From: Tenebrio molitor
Lineage: Eukaryota > Arthropoda > Insecta > Coleoptera > Tenebrionidae
Direction: 5' to 3'
DNA length: 64,000 nt
Assembly (NCBI RefSeq): GCF_963966145.1
Contig: NC_091046.1
Span: forward strand, 8,618,001-8,682,000
Shown: in pieces, positions 48,001 through 58,724 of the stretch
Layout of the letters: every line of letters begins with the position of its first letter
How positions within the stretch are numbered: position 1 is the first letter of the stretch
Translations under genes and position numbers: made by a program
The notes under the pieces: generated by a model
What the model was told of the DNA's origin: nothing
Seen by the model: the letters and a program-made list of their open reading frames with translations, nothing else
The model's database searches: none

Positions 48001-48309
48001 CAGTCGAGGGTGGTTCATTATAATGTATTGTCCCTGGCATAAAAGCAAGAGCTAAGAAAACAACATAGTAACTTAACACCCTTATACAGTTGTAATGATG
48101 CTGAAGTGTTTTAATGACCTTTTTTGTTAGTGTTCTTTTAATTTAAAACTATGAATCAGCCTCGTAAGATGTTACATCTCTAATTAATAAATTACGTAAT
48201 AGAGTTATACATTTATCATTTATATTGATTGATATATTTACAGTAAAATAATGCCGTTAAATAATATCATTATCATAATCTGTTTGTTATTATTAATTAG
48301 CTATTTATG
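45043..48309. other. No gene recognised; less AT-rich region 46080-47560
   Basis: The block from about 46080 to 47560 is less AT-rich than its flanks and has several overlapping frames on both strands (the longest is 47051-47512 on the minus strand, 153 codons). I recognise no domain, and competing frames on both strands argue against simple coding. It may be conserved non-coding or decayed gene sequence. Confidence 0.35.
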
Positions 48310-48424
48310 CAACGAGTTGCAAAATGAGCGTCTTTTTTGCACTAGACATGACAATTGGACCACGAGTGTCAACGAGTGGTCCAACATGTCGTATGCAAAA
48401 AAATAGCCATTTTGCTACGTGTTT
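48310..48424. repeat. Hairpin with CGAG motifs, 115 bp
   Basis: The left arm (caacgagttgcaaaatg, ttttttgcactagacatg, ttggaccac) pairs with the right arm (gtggtccaacatgtcgta, tgcaaaaaaatagccatttt, gctacgtgtt). The loop cacgagtgtcaacgagtg holds two CGAG motifs, and the left outer edge has a third. The stem differs from all other hairpins of this type in the window. Confidence 0.85.
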
Positions 48425-48914
48425 CATACAAGATTTTTTCTAATTTAGTTATGAAAAGCACACATTCTAATTAAAATCCTGATTAAATCTGCTATTTCAA
48501 TCATTTTCCGGGATAATACTAGTAATATCACTAACGTCACTTTTTAACACTAGTGATAATATAATGTCACTTTTTTTTCATTAGTTATTAAATGAAGCAC
48601 GTTTGACAACTAAAATGACATATCACAATGGTTGCTTTTCGTAACTGAATTAGAAAAAAATAATTATCAATCTCATTTATAGAAAATTAAGTTAATCTGA
48701 AAGACCTGAAGCAAACAAGACTCTCATAAAAACAGAAACTATTATCAAGACAAATGACAAGACAGTTGACCTGATCGTAAGCCAAGAATTTTTATAATTT
48801 ACTTCAGAAAAAGTAACATAGGATTTATTTAATACATATGTACATATGTATATAAAAAATTAAAACACAGTAAATACTGTAGCATTAAAGAAAGTCACAC
48901 TTTTGTCGCCTTTT
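48425..48914. other. No gene recognised
   Basis: AT-rich; no support for any feature. Confidence 0.4.
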
Positions 48915-49121
48915 CTTTAGAAACCTTTGGCCCATGGAGCCCAGATGCCAAATAGCTTTTTAAGGATATGTACAAGTTGCTCCTTGAAAAATCTGGTGTC
49001 TCCTAGCTATTTCCACCAAAGAATGAGTATTGCTATTCAAAGAGGAAATGCTGCCGGTGTTTTGGGAACTGTGGCCAAAAGCTCAGGACTTGAAGAAGTT
49101 TTTTATTTGTTTAAAATTTAG
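48915..49121 (+). pseudogene. C-terminal relic of the RT/nuclease ORF family
   Basis: Read in two frames, the plus strand gives ETFGPWSPDAK and later SYFHQRMSIAIQRGNAA with GVLGTV. These correspond to FETLGPW, FLFERISFAIQRGNAASI and RGTF at the C-terminus of the antisense ORF at 5642-7264. A stop and a frameshift separate the two pieces. It is the only other trace of this family here, and it lies outside any copia element, so the family exists independently of that element. Confidence 0.7.
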
Positions 49122-49664
49122 TTTAGTCATGTAATTTGTAAAATTTTCAAATTTTGTTGTAAATGAAACAATTATTCATATATAAAATTTCCTTCAAAGT
49201 TTCTGAATAACTAAAAAATAAAATTTACTAAACTAAAAATATTGACAGGCAAAAGGATAAAAAGAATTTTTTTTAATCTTCAAATAATTTTTTTCTAAAT
49301 TTACATTAAAAGAAATAATTAAAATGGCCCCTTATTATTATTATGTATATATTAAATTTATGTAATTAAAGTAACATACCAAACATAATTAGGTAGCAAT
49401 TATCCATTTCTGATTAAGTGAGAAAAATAATTGGATAAATAGATAGAATATAATACAAGATGTGCGTGTACTGCTTTTTCAAATTTATTTTCAGTTTAGA
49501 ATATTATTTGAAACTAAATAAAATTTGTTGTACTTTTATCAATGTTGGAACATTTTATTTGACATTTGGATGTCTATTTTTTTTTTTCAGAGCAAAATGC
49601 TAGGGAATATTTTTTGCTCAAATATTTATTCTAGTCTAGTCATGTAACTAAAACAAAAAATGTA
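49122..49664. other. No gene recognised
   Basis: Very AT-rich. No feature supported. Confidence 0.4.
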
Positions 49665-49874
49665 CAGTTGACTTCAAAAAAAACCGGGAAATTAAATTTG
49701 ACCTAATGTGAATTGGAAATTTAATTTGTCAGTTTATGTCAATTTGTGCCTGTTTTTCTGACACATAAGTGCAGTTTTTAATCTAAATTCTAAAAGGCAG
49801 TTTCAAACTATAAAAATTTAATAAAATCTGACAGAACTTTTTCTGACAGTTTCCGTTTTTTTTGGAGCCAACCC
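49665..49874. mobile_element. MITE, 210 bp, TA-flanked
   Basis: The left end cagttgacttcaaaaaaaac and the right end (gttttttttggagccaaccc) are inverted with a few mismatches. TA stands at 49663-49664 and just after the right end (49875-49876). Short size, A-run TIRs and the TA target indicate a Tc1/mariner-type MITE. There is no coding content. Confidence 0.75.
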
Positions 49875-50076
49875 TATAATTGATTCACAACTGTATTCTC
49901 AAATTAAAAAATTGTATTTTTGCCGGTAAAGCAAGTGATTTGTTTATTCATAAATTTAACAAAGTCGTAATTTAATATTTTTTTGCATTACCAAATTTAC
50001 CAAATATTTTTAAATGAGCTGAAAACTGGCGCGAATGTACACTTCTGTTCATTGAAAAAGCATACACTTATAGGTA
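49875..50076. other. AT-rich spacer
   Basis: Spacer between two transposon ends with no recognisable feature. Confidence 0.4.
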
Positions 50077-50150
50077 CAGTTGTGTCCGCTTATAACGAAC
50101 TCCAAGGGACCGGCAAAAACGTTTCGTTATAAGTGATGAGTTACAAAACA
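50077..50150. repeat. Lone pogo/Tigger-like terminal repeat
   Basis: cagttgtgtccgcttataac followed by gaactccaagggaccgg, then an inverted cgttataagtg, resembles the end of pogo-group elements, which often carry a CCGCTTATAACG-type palindrome. No matching second end was found nearby. It is treated as an orphan end or a fragment; the family call is from memory. Confidence 0.45.
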
Positions 50151-50520
50151 ATTATGTATTATTTTGATTTTAATTTTATTTCATAGTAAATATGTAATGG
50201 CTACGAATAAATAATAATGTAGTCCACTCTCTCGAAAAAATGTCGGATGTCATCCAAGCTCTTTTATTAAATCTGTAATACGAGTATAGTGGTAATTATA
50301 CAACACTCTTGAAAGATCTTGGTTTTTTAGGTTTTCCGATTACCAAGACTTTTATTTTTTCTGTCCCTAATAGATTTGCATCAACCAACACTGCAATCCT
50401 TTCTTTAGATAGCTTTCCACCTATACATGTCACCTTTAAATTTCAATGTTTTATCGAAGGTAAAAGAACAAGACCTACTTTTTTTGTCGGATAAATTTTT
50501 AAATTTTTACAATAGTTATT
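50151..50520. other. No gene recognised
   Basis: AT-rich; the 61-codon frame at 50309-50494 has no recognisable motif. Confidence 0.35.
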
Positions 50521-50640
50521 TTTGTATTAAGTGCGCAAAATGATTGTTTTTTGTTGGGGCATGAGAATGAGTATTTGGTCGAAACTTCAAACTCATTCGA
50601 ATGCGCCAACAAAACAATCATCTTGTGCACGAAATACAAA
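50521..50640. repeat. Hairpin, first of a cluster of three
   Basis: The left arm (tttgtatt, gtgcgcaaaatgattgtttt, gttggggcat, gaatgagt) pairs with the right arm (actcattcgaatgcgccaac, aaaacaatcatcttgtgcac, aatacaaa). The loop is about 20 bases. Confidence 0.8.
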
Positions 50641-50877
50641 CACTATTTTTTCTACAACCGCATTTGAGAATTTTTGATTTTTTTAATTTTTGTAAAATTT
50701 TCCTTGGATGTTAAAATATTTATGAAAAAGTTTCCTTGGATTGTAAAATATAACTATTTTAGCATCCAAGGAAACTTTTTGACAAATATTTTTTCACTAT
50801 CAAAAATGACATACTTTGCGACTTAATAACCATGCATAAATGTCACGATTTTTTGACGGTTGTAGAAAAAAACTTTT
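50641..50877. repeat. Nested hairpin, second of the cluster
   Basis: The outer arms tttttctacaaccg (about 50648) and cggttgtagaaaaa (about 50858) enclose an inner hairpin. The inner arms are gaaaaagtttccttggat and atccaaggaaactttttgac (within 50716-50790). It begins where the first hairpin ends. Confidence 0.75.
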
Positions 50878-50971
50878 TGCTTTGACAATTTTAGGAGTTG
50901 AATTTGTATTCTGGTTAAACCTTTGAATAAAAATGCGCAAATTCAACGAGTAAAATTGTGTAAAGCAAAAA
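50874..50971. repeat. Hairpin, third of the cluster
   Basis: The left arm (tttttgctttgacaatttta then ggagttgaatttg) pairs with the right arm (caaattcaacgagtaaaat then tgtgtaaagcaaaaa). It overlaps the end of the second hairpin by a few bases. The right arm holds a CGAG motif. Confidence 0.75.
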
Positions 50972-51257
50972 TCTATAAGTGAAAATTGAAAAATTTATCA
51001 GATATAAAAAATTAGGTCGTGTTATTTTTGGCAAGATTAATTCCAGAATGCAAACTTTAACGTTAATTATCTATTTATAATACCTACAGTGATTAAAAAC
51101 ATAATTATTAAAAACAATTTGAGAATCTGACAGGAGTAGCATGCAATTTTAATCGCTTTTGACAGATGACAGAGTAGCAAGACGATTTATCCAGATAAAC
51201 ATTTTTGATTGGATGAAAGCAATCCCTCTGATTGACTGAACAGGCAAATTTGATATA
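50972..51257. other. AT-rich spacer
   Basis: Spacer between the hairpin cluster and the next transposon. Nothing recognised. Confidence 0.4.
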
Positions 51258-52141
51258 CAGTGAGCGGCAAAAGTATGGAATAAATTCATTAAAAATTAAA
51301 CAAAATTTTTTTCAAAAAATTCTTTGGACAGGTCAATTTTAGTTTATAAAAATACATATTTTAATACAAAATAAAATTCCAAGCAGTCATCTGTTTTCGA
51401 GTTATGATGTCATCGATAGTTTTTTTAAATGGAAACCCCCTATTTTTTTTCTTGACTCTGATAGCCCTTTTAATTGTCTAAACACCAGTATAAAAATTTT
51501 GTTACCTTACATAAGGAAATTTTTGAGAAAAAAAAATAAATTTGATAACGAACAAAAACAAGTCAAAAACTGTGTTAGTAAGTACTTAAAATTATGGAAT
51601 TAAATGTTCGAATTGCCATCCCCCAGCATGTTGACAAAAGTTTATGATGAAATTCCCTCTGTTTTAGTTTCATCCCAGCACCCAATCAAAATTAAAATTT
51701 CTATACGTTGTGTTTCTGTTAAATGAGTCATTTTGGAAAACGTTTTGTAAAACAAATAACACATACGAATGAAATTGACACTAACATTTGACTGTTTGAT
51801 TTACCTACTTGATTTTTTTACTTGTTTTTGTTTATAAAATTTATTTTTTCCAACTTTATTATTTTTTTTCTCAAAAATTTCCTTATGTAAGATAACAAAA
51901 TTTTTACACTGTCATTTAGACAATTAAAAGGGCTATCAGAATCAAGAAAAAAAATAGGGGGTTTCCATTAAAAAAAAACTATCGATGACGTCATAACTCG
52001 AAAACAAATGAGTGCTTGGAATTTTCTTTGGTACCAAAACATGTATTTTTATAAACTAAAATAGACCTGTCCAAAGATTTTTTTGAAAAAAAAAATTGTT
52101 TAATTTTTAAAGAATTTATTCCATACTTTTGCCGCTCACTG
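51258..52141 (-). mobile_element. Mariner-like miniature element, copy 2 (complete ends)
   Basis: 884 bp with ends cagtgagcggcaaaagtatg and its reverse complement (catacttttgccgctcactg, ending 52141), between TA dinucleotides (51256-51257 and 52142-52143). Pairing continues far inward: aaaccccctattttttttct on the left faces aaaaaaaatagggggtttcc on the right, so the element is almost one long palindrome. The centre keeps both tips of a transposase gene on the minus strand. Copy 1 sits inside the hAT MITE at 28590. Confidence 0.9.
51592..51731 (-). pseudogene. Transposase N-terminus joined to C-terminus by deletion
   Basis: From 51731 down, the minus strand reads MTHLTETQRIEILILIGC, an N-terminal helix-turn-helix start, and stops at 51642-51644. 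Only a few bases later, in another frame, QHAGGWQFEHLI gives a C-terminus ending at a stop at 51592-51594. The whole catalytic domain has been lost between these points. Copy 1 (28590-29464) has the same join, so the deletion predates spread of this miniature family. Confidence 0.7.
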
Positions 52142-52349
52142 TATGTGGCTCAATGTTATTGAAAAGTTTTATATTTTTTTCTTTAAGAGCCAAAATGCTA
52201 GTGAACATTGTTTGCTTCCTCTACTTATTCTAGTCCAGTCATGTAACTGAAAAGACAATAAAACATTATTTATTGCAACGTGTTCTTTCAAAATTCTATA
52301 AAAATTAATGTAAAATATTTACATACAATTAGTCTTAATGCTAATAATT
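52142..52349. other. AT-rich spacer
   Basis: Short spacer; nothing recognised. Confidence 0.4.
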
Positions 52350-52774
52350 CAGGGTATCTATTTCACGAGTGATAATGAGCCCGCTGATTTGAAAACGCAA
52401 CCCACAATACATTTCCAAAGTTAACGTGGCTATTTTAATAATATCGTATTGTTTTAAAATGAAATTATGAATCCAGGATGGCTTGTTTCCAATAACTTTA
52501 TTTATCACGACTGACATTTACGAAAAGAGAAAATAGTTGAAATGATCCTGATTTTTAGCGAATGTAATAAAAATGCTTCTGGAGTTGCGCGTTAAACGTT
52601 TTCCCAAAAAAACTCTTCGTTTCTTCACAATTTCATTTAACCAAGCGAATGACGTTTATGTCAAAATTTACGAAACTGCACAGCTATGTCTTGTTTTTTA
52701 AATCAAAAAATAAATATCCACGTTAACTTTGGAAATGTATTGTGGGTTGCATTTTCAACTCCTGAAATACCCTG
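52350..52774 (-). mobile_element. MITE family A, copy 3 (reverse orientation)
   Basis: The best-preserved tips of the family: the left end starts cagggtatctatttcacgag and the right end finishes cctgaaataccctg. Both arms carry gtgataatgagcc or gcaacccacaatacat and its reverse. The internal asymmetric blocks (the accaagcgaatgacgtttat segment and the gaatccaggatggcttgttt segment) are inverted relative to the other three copies, so it lies on the minus strand. Confidence 0.85.
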
Positions 52775-52985
52775 TATAATCTATACTTTCTCCGTTTACG
52801 CACTACCTTTAAACTGCCTCCAAAAATCTCCAAAAGATATTTCATAATAATTTTGAAGCAGATATGTTAACATTTTTAACGTTATTTAAGATCTTTGTCA
52901 CACTTCTGTCATATCTCTGTAAGATCAAAATTAGCTTCCACTTAATGGAAATAAAAAACCGTAAGCAAACATCCATCATTTCATG

Positions 52986-53070
52986 AAATATGCACATATT
53001 TGTTAAACTATGAAATTGTTAATTCGGTTTGTAGGCACAAATATGCATTTTGCACAAAATCCGAGCTCCA
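52986..53070. repeat. Orphan hAT-MITE end
   Basis: tgcacaaaatccgagct at the right, preceded by repeated atatgca motifs, matches the right end of the hAT MITE at 28404-29669 (tgcatagaatccgagct). The left end of this copy is not recognisable. It is a decayed fragment. Confidence 0.6.
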
Positions 53071-56000
53071 ATTTTGAATCCTATCACGAGATAATTGACA
53101 CTTGACACAGTAATAAATAACATTTCAATATTTGTTCGATCGCCTGTTGGCCCACTTTTTACAAAAAAAATATTTTGGGCTCCACTCTCGTCAATCGGTC
53201 TGATGGAATCGATTCGGTGGAAATTTTCGAAAGGTTTTTGCCGAATTCACCTTTCGGGGGCACCACTAATGAGGGCTACAACGTATTGTAGAAATTTTGT
53301 TTATGAAGTTTTCCTTTCGGGCTTATTATTTATTTTTGGCGTGATTGAACCTTTTTCCAGTTATAACGTGGTTCGATTTAATAATGAATAGAGTGTGGAA
53401 GGCAGATAAAGGATGAGTAATCAGAAACGCGTGCCTGACCGATGCTTTGTTATCAGGCGATATGCAGCTTGGGATACCTTTATGACTTTATTAACAGCAT
53501 ACGAATTTAATTAACTTTATATCATCCAATATTTAAATTGCTAAATTCATGTTTGCATCAGTACTTCATTATAATATTTTAATAGGACATATGTTGATCT
53601 CTCTTCTCTACACTCGAGATTGTTCATCAATATTGTGTGTTTACTAAGTCGGTATAGATCCTGCTCATAATTTAATTAACGCACAGTATCATTGTTATTC
53701 GAGTTTATAATAAATACTCACAATAATAACGCTATCCACACTGAGTAAATATGATGAAAAAATTTAATTTCCTATAATAAACATTTTTGTAGACCTATGT
53801 ATTAGATAGATAATTTACCTCATGAAATGATAACAGTGCGACTAACTAGCCAATCACATTTCTTATTTATCTATAATTACTTTATTTGCTTGAGGCTCAC
53901 TTAAACGGGTGTATACACTGTGTGCTAATACTAATTTTCTTATTTTTACTTGCAAATATATTTTTCCAATGAATTATATATATTTTTTTATTTCTTGAAT
54001 TACCTTGAATAAATCATTATTCATTAGCAATGCAACAATTTGAAGGAGAAATTATTGCAATTTGCAGCCATCGATTATTTTCATTTTATATTAATTTATA
54101 CAATTATTTAACATTTGAGTACTACTATCGATATATTTCTTTAATCCATCAAAATGTTGTAAATTGCGTAATAACTAAATATTTCAGGTTCTTTTAATGG
54201 CTAATATTCGTTTAGTAAAATGTCCACGGTGACAGTTATTGTTGTTGATATTTGTTAGATTTTAATTCATTCTTAAATTCCTTTAGTAAGAGATCAAAAT
54301 CTTTTTTTTACCCCTCCAAAAACAAATTTTACCTTTTCGAAACAAAATCCTTTTAAGGAATTACATATGCTTTACAGCAAAAGTGTTGCAAGGTAGAATA
54401 GTTATTTACATTAAAGTACGGTAGGGGGAGGCGAAACCGAGTGCCTGATTTATTAGTCAATAATAATTAAAAAAAAAACATTTATCGCAAAAATAATACA
54501 TGTAAATGTGTTTTTTTAGACTAGATTAAAGTAATGTATGAACACTTTAATTTTAAAGTAACTGTTAAAAGAGTAAATTAACTGCCCGTGCTACCGCACT
54601 CCCCCAGAAATTTACAACATCCGGTAAATCGCAGCTACCTTAACCTAAAAAAAGTAAAGGTGTGTTTTACAGTTAGCGAAGCCCAAAATATATTTTAAAA
54701 TTTTTATGAAATTCATTCACTTATGAAAAGAATTTACATCTTTTTTTGAATGTGGTAAACTGGTTTAGTACAAAAATGAGTGTACTCTTATTCATATGTA
54801 CAATTATTATTTTTCCAACTGAATGATTTCTAGATGAGTTACATAAAAAAAAAAATAACAATCGTAACAAGGACAATGTAACGTGACTAGAGAAAAATTC
54901 AATTTTATTTTCAATAAGATTTTATAGCGCCGTAACATTTTAAAGAAGCGCAATGGAAAAGTTTGTGGGGTGCACAATTACGTATCGGTTTAAGGAGCCA
55001 TCAGATTGTTTAAGTCGTCGAAGCCGTTGGTCGTCGTATATTTTTCGAGATAAGGTCGAGCTAGTTGTAATTCTGAAAGAATAAGTTATGGGGGCGAGAT
55101 CTCTCATCAAACGGTGGCATCGTATCTGTCTGCGCTGGCGCCAAAGCGGTCTCATTGAGCATCGAGTATTCTTCTAGTTCTTGTTGTGAAATGCGGCGTG
55201 AAGACTCTGCTTTGCCTCTCCCATGTGTAATCAAGATGGATTGCGACTCGAGATTAGCCTTTCCACCACTCGAGCCGCAGCTCCCCGCACGCCACCCTCC
55301 AGAACCTTTTAGGCTCATTTTTAACCAAAAAGAATAAATTTCAAATAAGATCACCGCGCATATATATGACTCGTAAAAAGTCGAGGGCTCCTTACGGCCT
55401 CCTTGCTTGTCTCCTCAAAATTCACAGCTTGCCTTTCTTGTTTCCATAGAAACTAAATCAGCGTTCACATGCGTGCCCCGATGGGGTTCTGCCCCGTTTC
55501 GCCTCTTTTTAATCGGATATTCCGTTTTTATGAATATACATCATGCGACCATCTATTCAGTTTAGGAGGTGACAAGTGTTAGCGGCCGATAATTAAATTC
55601 GGATTTGCAGTGGCGTAACTACCAAAGTATTTCCACTTTCAATCATCGACACCGACTTAGTGACACGTATTTTTAATTACACATTCCGTACACCATATCA
55701 AACAATCAAATCAAAAATGGATCTGCTATGATTTTCCCCATCCCTCATAGTAAACAAAAAAAAGAAAAAATTGAAATTTAAAACAATTTAAAATCACACA
55801 ACTCAAATATACTTCTTTCAGAATTCCCCTTTTTTTTGACTGATATTTGAAGGAATCTATCAAGAATTTCAGCGAGTCTAAAATTTTCATACCAAAGAAA
55901 TACATATAAATAATGCGTTCCCCAACAGAAATGTGAACTGACTGTTCTATGATCATTGTCAACAGTCAGCAACATTGTCCTAACACAACATTGTCAATAA

Positions 56001-56412
56001 AAACAATTGCAACGATAGTGATTGTACACAGGTCTCCTAGGTAGTCCATTACATTACCTAAATTCCTTATTGATCAATTTTCTTGCAAAATTCCCGATTA
56101 AATTTGAATTCTTCTGCTCACAAAAGCAAATTTTTTAGGACATTTTTTACGCTTCTGAGACCGAAATAATTAAAAAATAACAATCAAGCTCCAGTACAAG
56201 AAATAAAACTGTGCTGGTATTATGAAATTTAATAATGAATACTTTCTTCCGAAGCAATTGCTAATGTATTTTTTCTTCTTTTTTAACAGTGTATGTGTAC
56301 CATATACTTCAATCATCTTTTCCTAATCTTTGCTGAATAATATTTTCTAACTAGGACCTTTTTTTTCCGCAGAAATTAAACCACCTATTCCAAACTACAT
56401 ATATTACATATA
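53071..56412. other. No gene recognised; less AT-rich patches
   Basis: Mostly AT-rich, with less AT-rich patches at about 53130-53290 and 54960-55330. The second is listed separately as a possible exon. No transposon ends recognised. Confidence 0.35.
55061..55354 (-). CDS. Possible coding exon, unrecognised
   Basis: A 97-codon minus-strand frame with GSGGWRAGSCGSSGGKANLE, then AESSRRISQQELEEYSML and TMPPFDERSRP. Composition and codon use look more protein-like than elsewhere in the window. Just before its end a pyrimidine tract and AG (ttattctttcag) resemble a splice acceptor. After it, another frame reads LARPYLEKYTTTNGFDDLNN to a stop. No family is recognised and no matching donor site is clear, so this may be part of a host gene or chance. 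Confidence 0.25.
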   Translation of the reverse strand: MILFEIYSFWLKMSLKGSGGWRAGSCGSSGGKANLESQSILITHGRGKAESSRRISQQELEEYSMLNETALAPAQTDTMPPFDERSRPHNLFFQNYN

Positions 56413-57279
56413 CAGTGTGGACACTACATATGGAATAAATTCAGTAATTTCAAAACTAAGGAAATTTGTCGAAAATGCTGAAACAGGTCAATTTTTATTT
56501 CTCTAAATGTTTATTTTAAGTTGCTTCACTTGTTCATGGCTTCATCCATTTTTGAGCTATGACGCCATCACCAATTTTTTTAAATGTCAACCCCCACTTT
56601 TTTCTTCTCTTTTTGATAGACCTTCCTATTCCCTAAACGATGAATAGAAACATTTGGTGACAATTTTTTTGAGAAAATGACAAATTTTATTTCAAAAATT
56701 TAATTTAATTTTTAATGTAAACATTTTTTCTATGGGGTTATTTAAAATCGTGGGTTTATTTTAATAGACCAAACAATTTAGAACATTTACGGCAGAGAAT
56801 TCGCGCTGAAATGGAACAAATAAGCCTTGACATTATTGAGCGCAGTGTACAAAGTGTCGGTGAGCGCCAAATGGTTGGCGGGGGGCAATTTCAACATTTG
56901 CATTAAATTTTATTGTTAACCTTAAATGTGTATTTGTTTTTGTTTGAAGTCATTTACATTTTTTACATTAAAAATTAAATTAAATTTTTAAAGTAAAATT
57001 TGTAATTTTCTCAAAAAAATTGTTATGTAAGGTACTATTTTTTTCCTTCATCGTTTAGACAGTAGGAAGGTCTATCAGAAAGAGTAGAAAAAAGTGACGG
57101 TTGTCATTTAAAAAAATTGATGATGACGTCGTAGCTCAAAAATGGATCACATCATGAACAAGTGAAAGAACTTAAAATAAGCATTACGAGAAATAAAAAT
57201 TGACCTGTTTCAGCGTTTTCGACAAATGTCATTAGTTTTGAAATTACTGAATTTATTCCATAAGTAGTTTCCACACTGT
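56413..57279 (+). mobile_element. Mariner-like miniature element, second family
   Basis: The ends cagtgtggacactacatatg and catatgt-like reverse (cataagtagtttccacactg, ending 57279) are inverted with few mismatches and continue as gaataaattcagtaatttc on both sides. TA flanks both ends (56411-56412 and 57280-57281). The arms keep pairing far inward (ttttgatagaccttcctatt versus aggaaggtctatcagaaaga). The layout, the ggaataaattcag inner TIR and the dgatgacgtca-type inner motifs parallel the 51258-52141 element, so the two families are probably related. A transposase C-terminus remains in the centre. Confidence 0.9.
56778..56906 (+). pseudogene. Transposase C-terminal fragment
   Basis: A 42-codon plus-strand piece reading LEHLRQRIRAEMEQISLDII, then GGGQFQHLH before a stop. 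The pattern (LR-x-RI, a helical stretch, then GG-x-QFQHL at the end) is the C-terminus of IS630/Tc1/mariner-type transposases of arthropods, compare GGWQFEHLI in the 51258 element. The rest of the gene is absent. Confidence 0.65.
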
Positions 57280-58456
57280 ATATACATAAAGTTATTTTAT
57301 TCAACGGTATTAAAGCTCTAGAATCAACACTTTTCAAACTTATTTGTTCTTCCGTTAAATTTGAAAATTCATTATCATAAAGATTTATGTAAAAACAACC
57401 AGAAGAACAAATTTCGGAAGATTTGTTAAATCGCTAGGTATGGAATTATGGATTAATTTATAAGACTTATAACGATTTTGTCAGTGTTAACTCAATGTAG
57501 TCACCTCGAATAAGGTCATGGATGGAATTATTTTTCACAAAATTAAAAATGTCTTCTGGTCGTAAATGTGTTTAAATCTATCTAATCTACTTGATGTCCC
57601 AGAAAGAATAGGCAATCAATAGGATTTGGGTAATTTCCTACAAAGATATTCTCTCTTGAAGTGTTGAAAACCGATTTTTTGCGATAACTCTTTTATTGTT
57701 CAGTCGATTTTGATAATTTTAGGGTCAACTTCATACCATTTGCTATATATATGGGACAGTCTACTCGAATTTTGGATACCTGTCTTGAGGGATTAGGGGC
57801 AGACGGGCAGAGTACCTTCAGCCTTCCTTACCTCAAAAAAATTCTTGAACTGATTCTTCCTTCCAATTTTTAAGGCGATTTTCAAAATTCTCAGCCTTCT
57901 CTACGCAAAAAAGATATACTTGTTTGATGAAATGAGCCGAGATAAACATACTTAAATGTTTTTATTGCAGCAATCGTAATAAATAAACAATTAGCGCCAA
58001 ATAACACAAACAGAGTGCTTTACGGACAGCACGAAGAAAATGTACTGAATGCCTCAGAATCGACCAATGGACGAATTCTTAAATCACAAATTCTTCATCC
58101 ATACCGTGTACAAAGAAATATATGGTCTTAGCTGTCTGTGTTTTAAATATGTACCTATATTTTTTGAAGTTCTCTGCCATTTTTTTATTTTCTTTTTTAT
58201 TCTTTTTACTGTAATTTTTGGAGATACATACTTAGATCGTTTTTATTTCCGTGTGAAAATGTCTTTTATATATTTAAATATCATAAAAACCAGCTTGCAG
58301 GTCATCATAACATAACATTTTTATGGACAATTTTTTTAAGCTTATCAACAAAATTACATTCATTAATTACCCGATATTAACAAGCAAGCTAAAAATAAAG
58401 TTGTGAATACCTGAAAAGAATCAAATAACTAATTTAAAATTAATGTTGACAAGATA
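57280..58456. other. No gene recognised
   Basis: AT-rich sequence. The frame at 58049-58315 has hydrophobic runs but no recognisable family, and it is probably chance in T-rich sequence. Confidence 0.35.
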
Positions 58457-58724
58457 CAGGGTGATTCACTAATAATAATGAATCCTAACTAAATTTGTGA
58501 TGCAACCAACAATACACGTCTCCGATACAACTAAAGATTATTAAGTTAATCAATTATTCCACATAATGATTTTGATTAAATTTCACAAATGTAAAGTCGG
58601 GCATGTTGACTATGTGGTATAAAATTAAAATATATGTTTTTTAAATCCACTTAATCGGTGCAAATGTAATGTTGGTTGCATCAAAAATTTCGTTAGACTC
58701 ATTATTACTGGTGAATCACCTATG
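58457..58724. mobile_element. MITE, about 268 bp, CAGGGTGATTCAC ends
   Basis: The left end cagggtgattcactaataat and the inner gatgcaaccaacaatacac are matched at the right by gtaatgttggttgcatca, tcattattactggtgaatca. The plan (CAGGGT tip, ataatga segment, GCAACC-CAATACA segment) parallels MITE family A, but the interior is unrelated. This looks like a sister family using the same transposition machinery. The right tip is slightly degraded. Confidence 0.8.
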
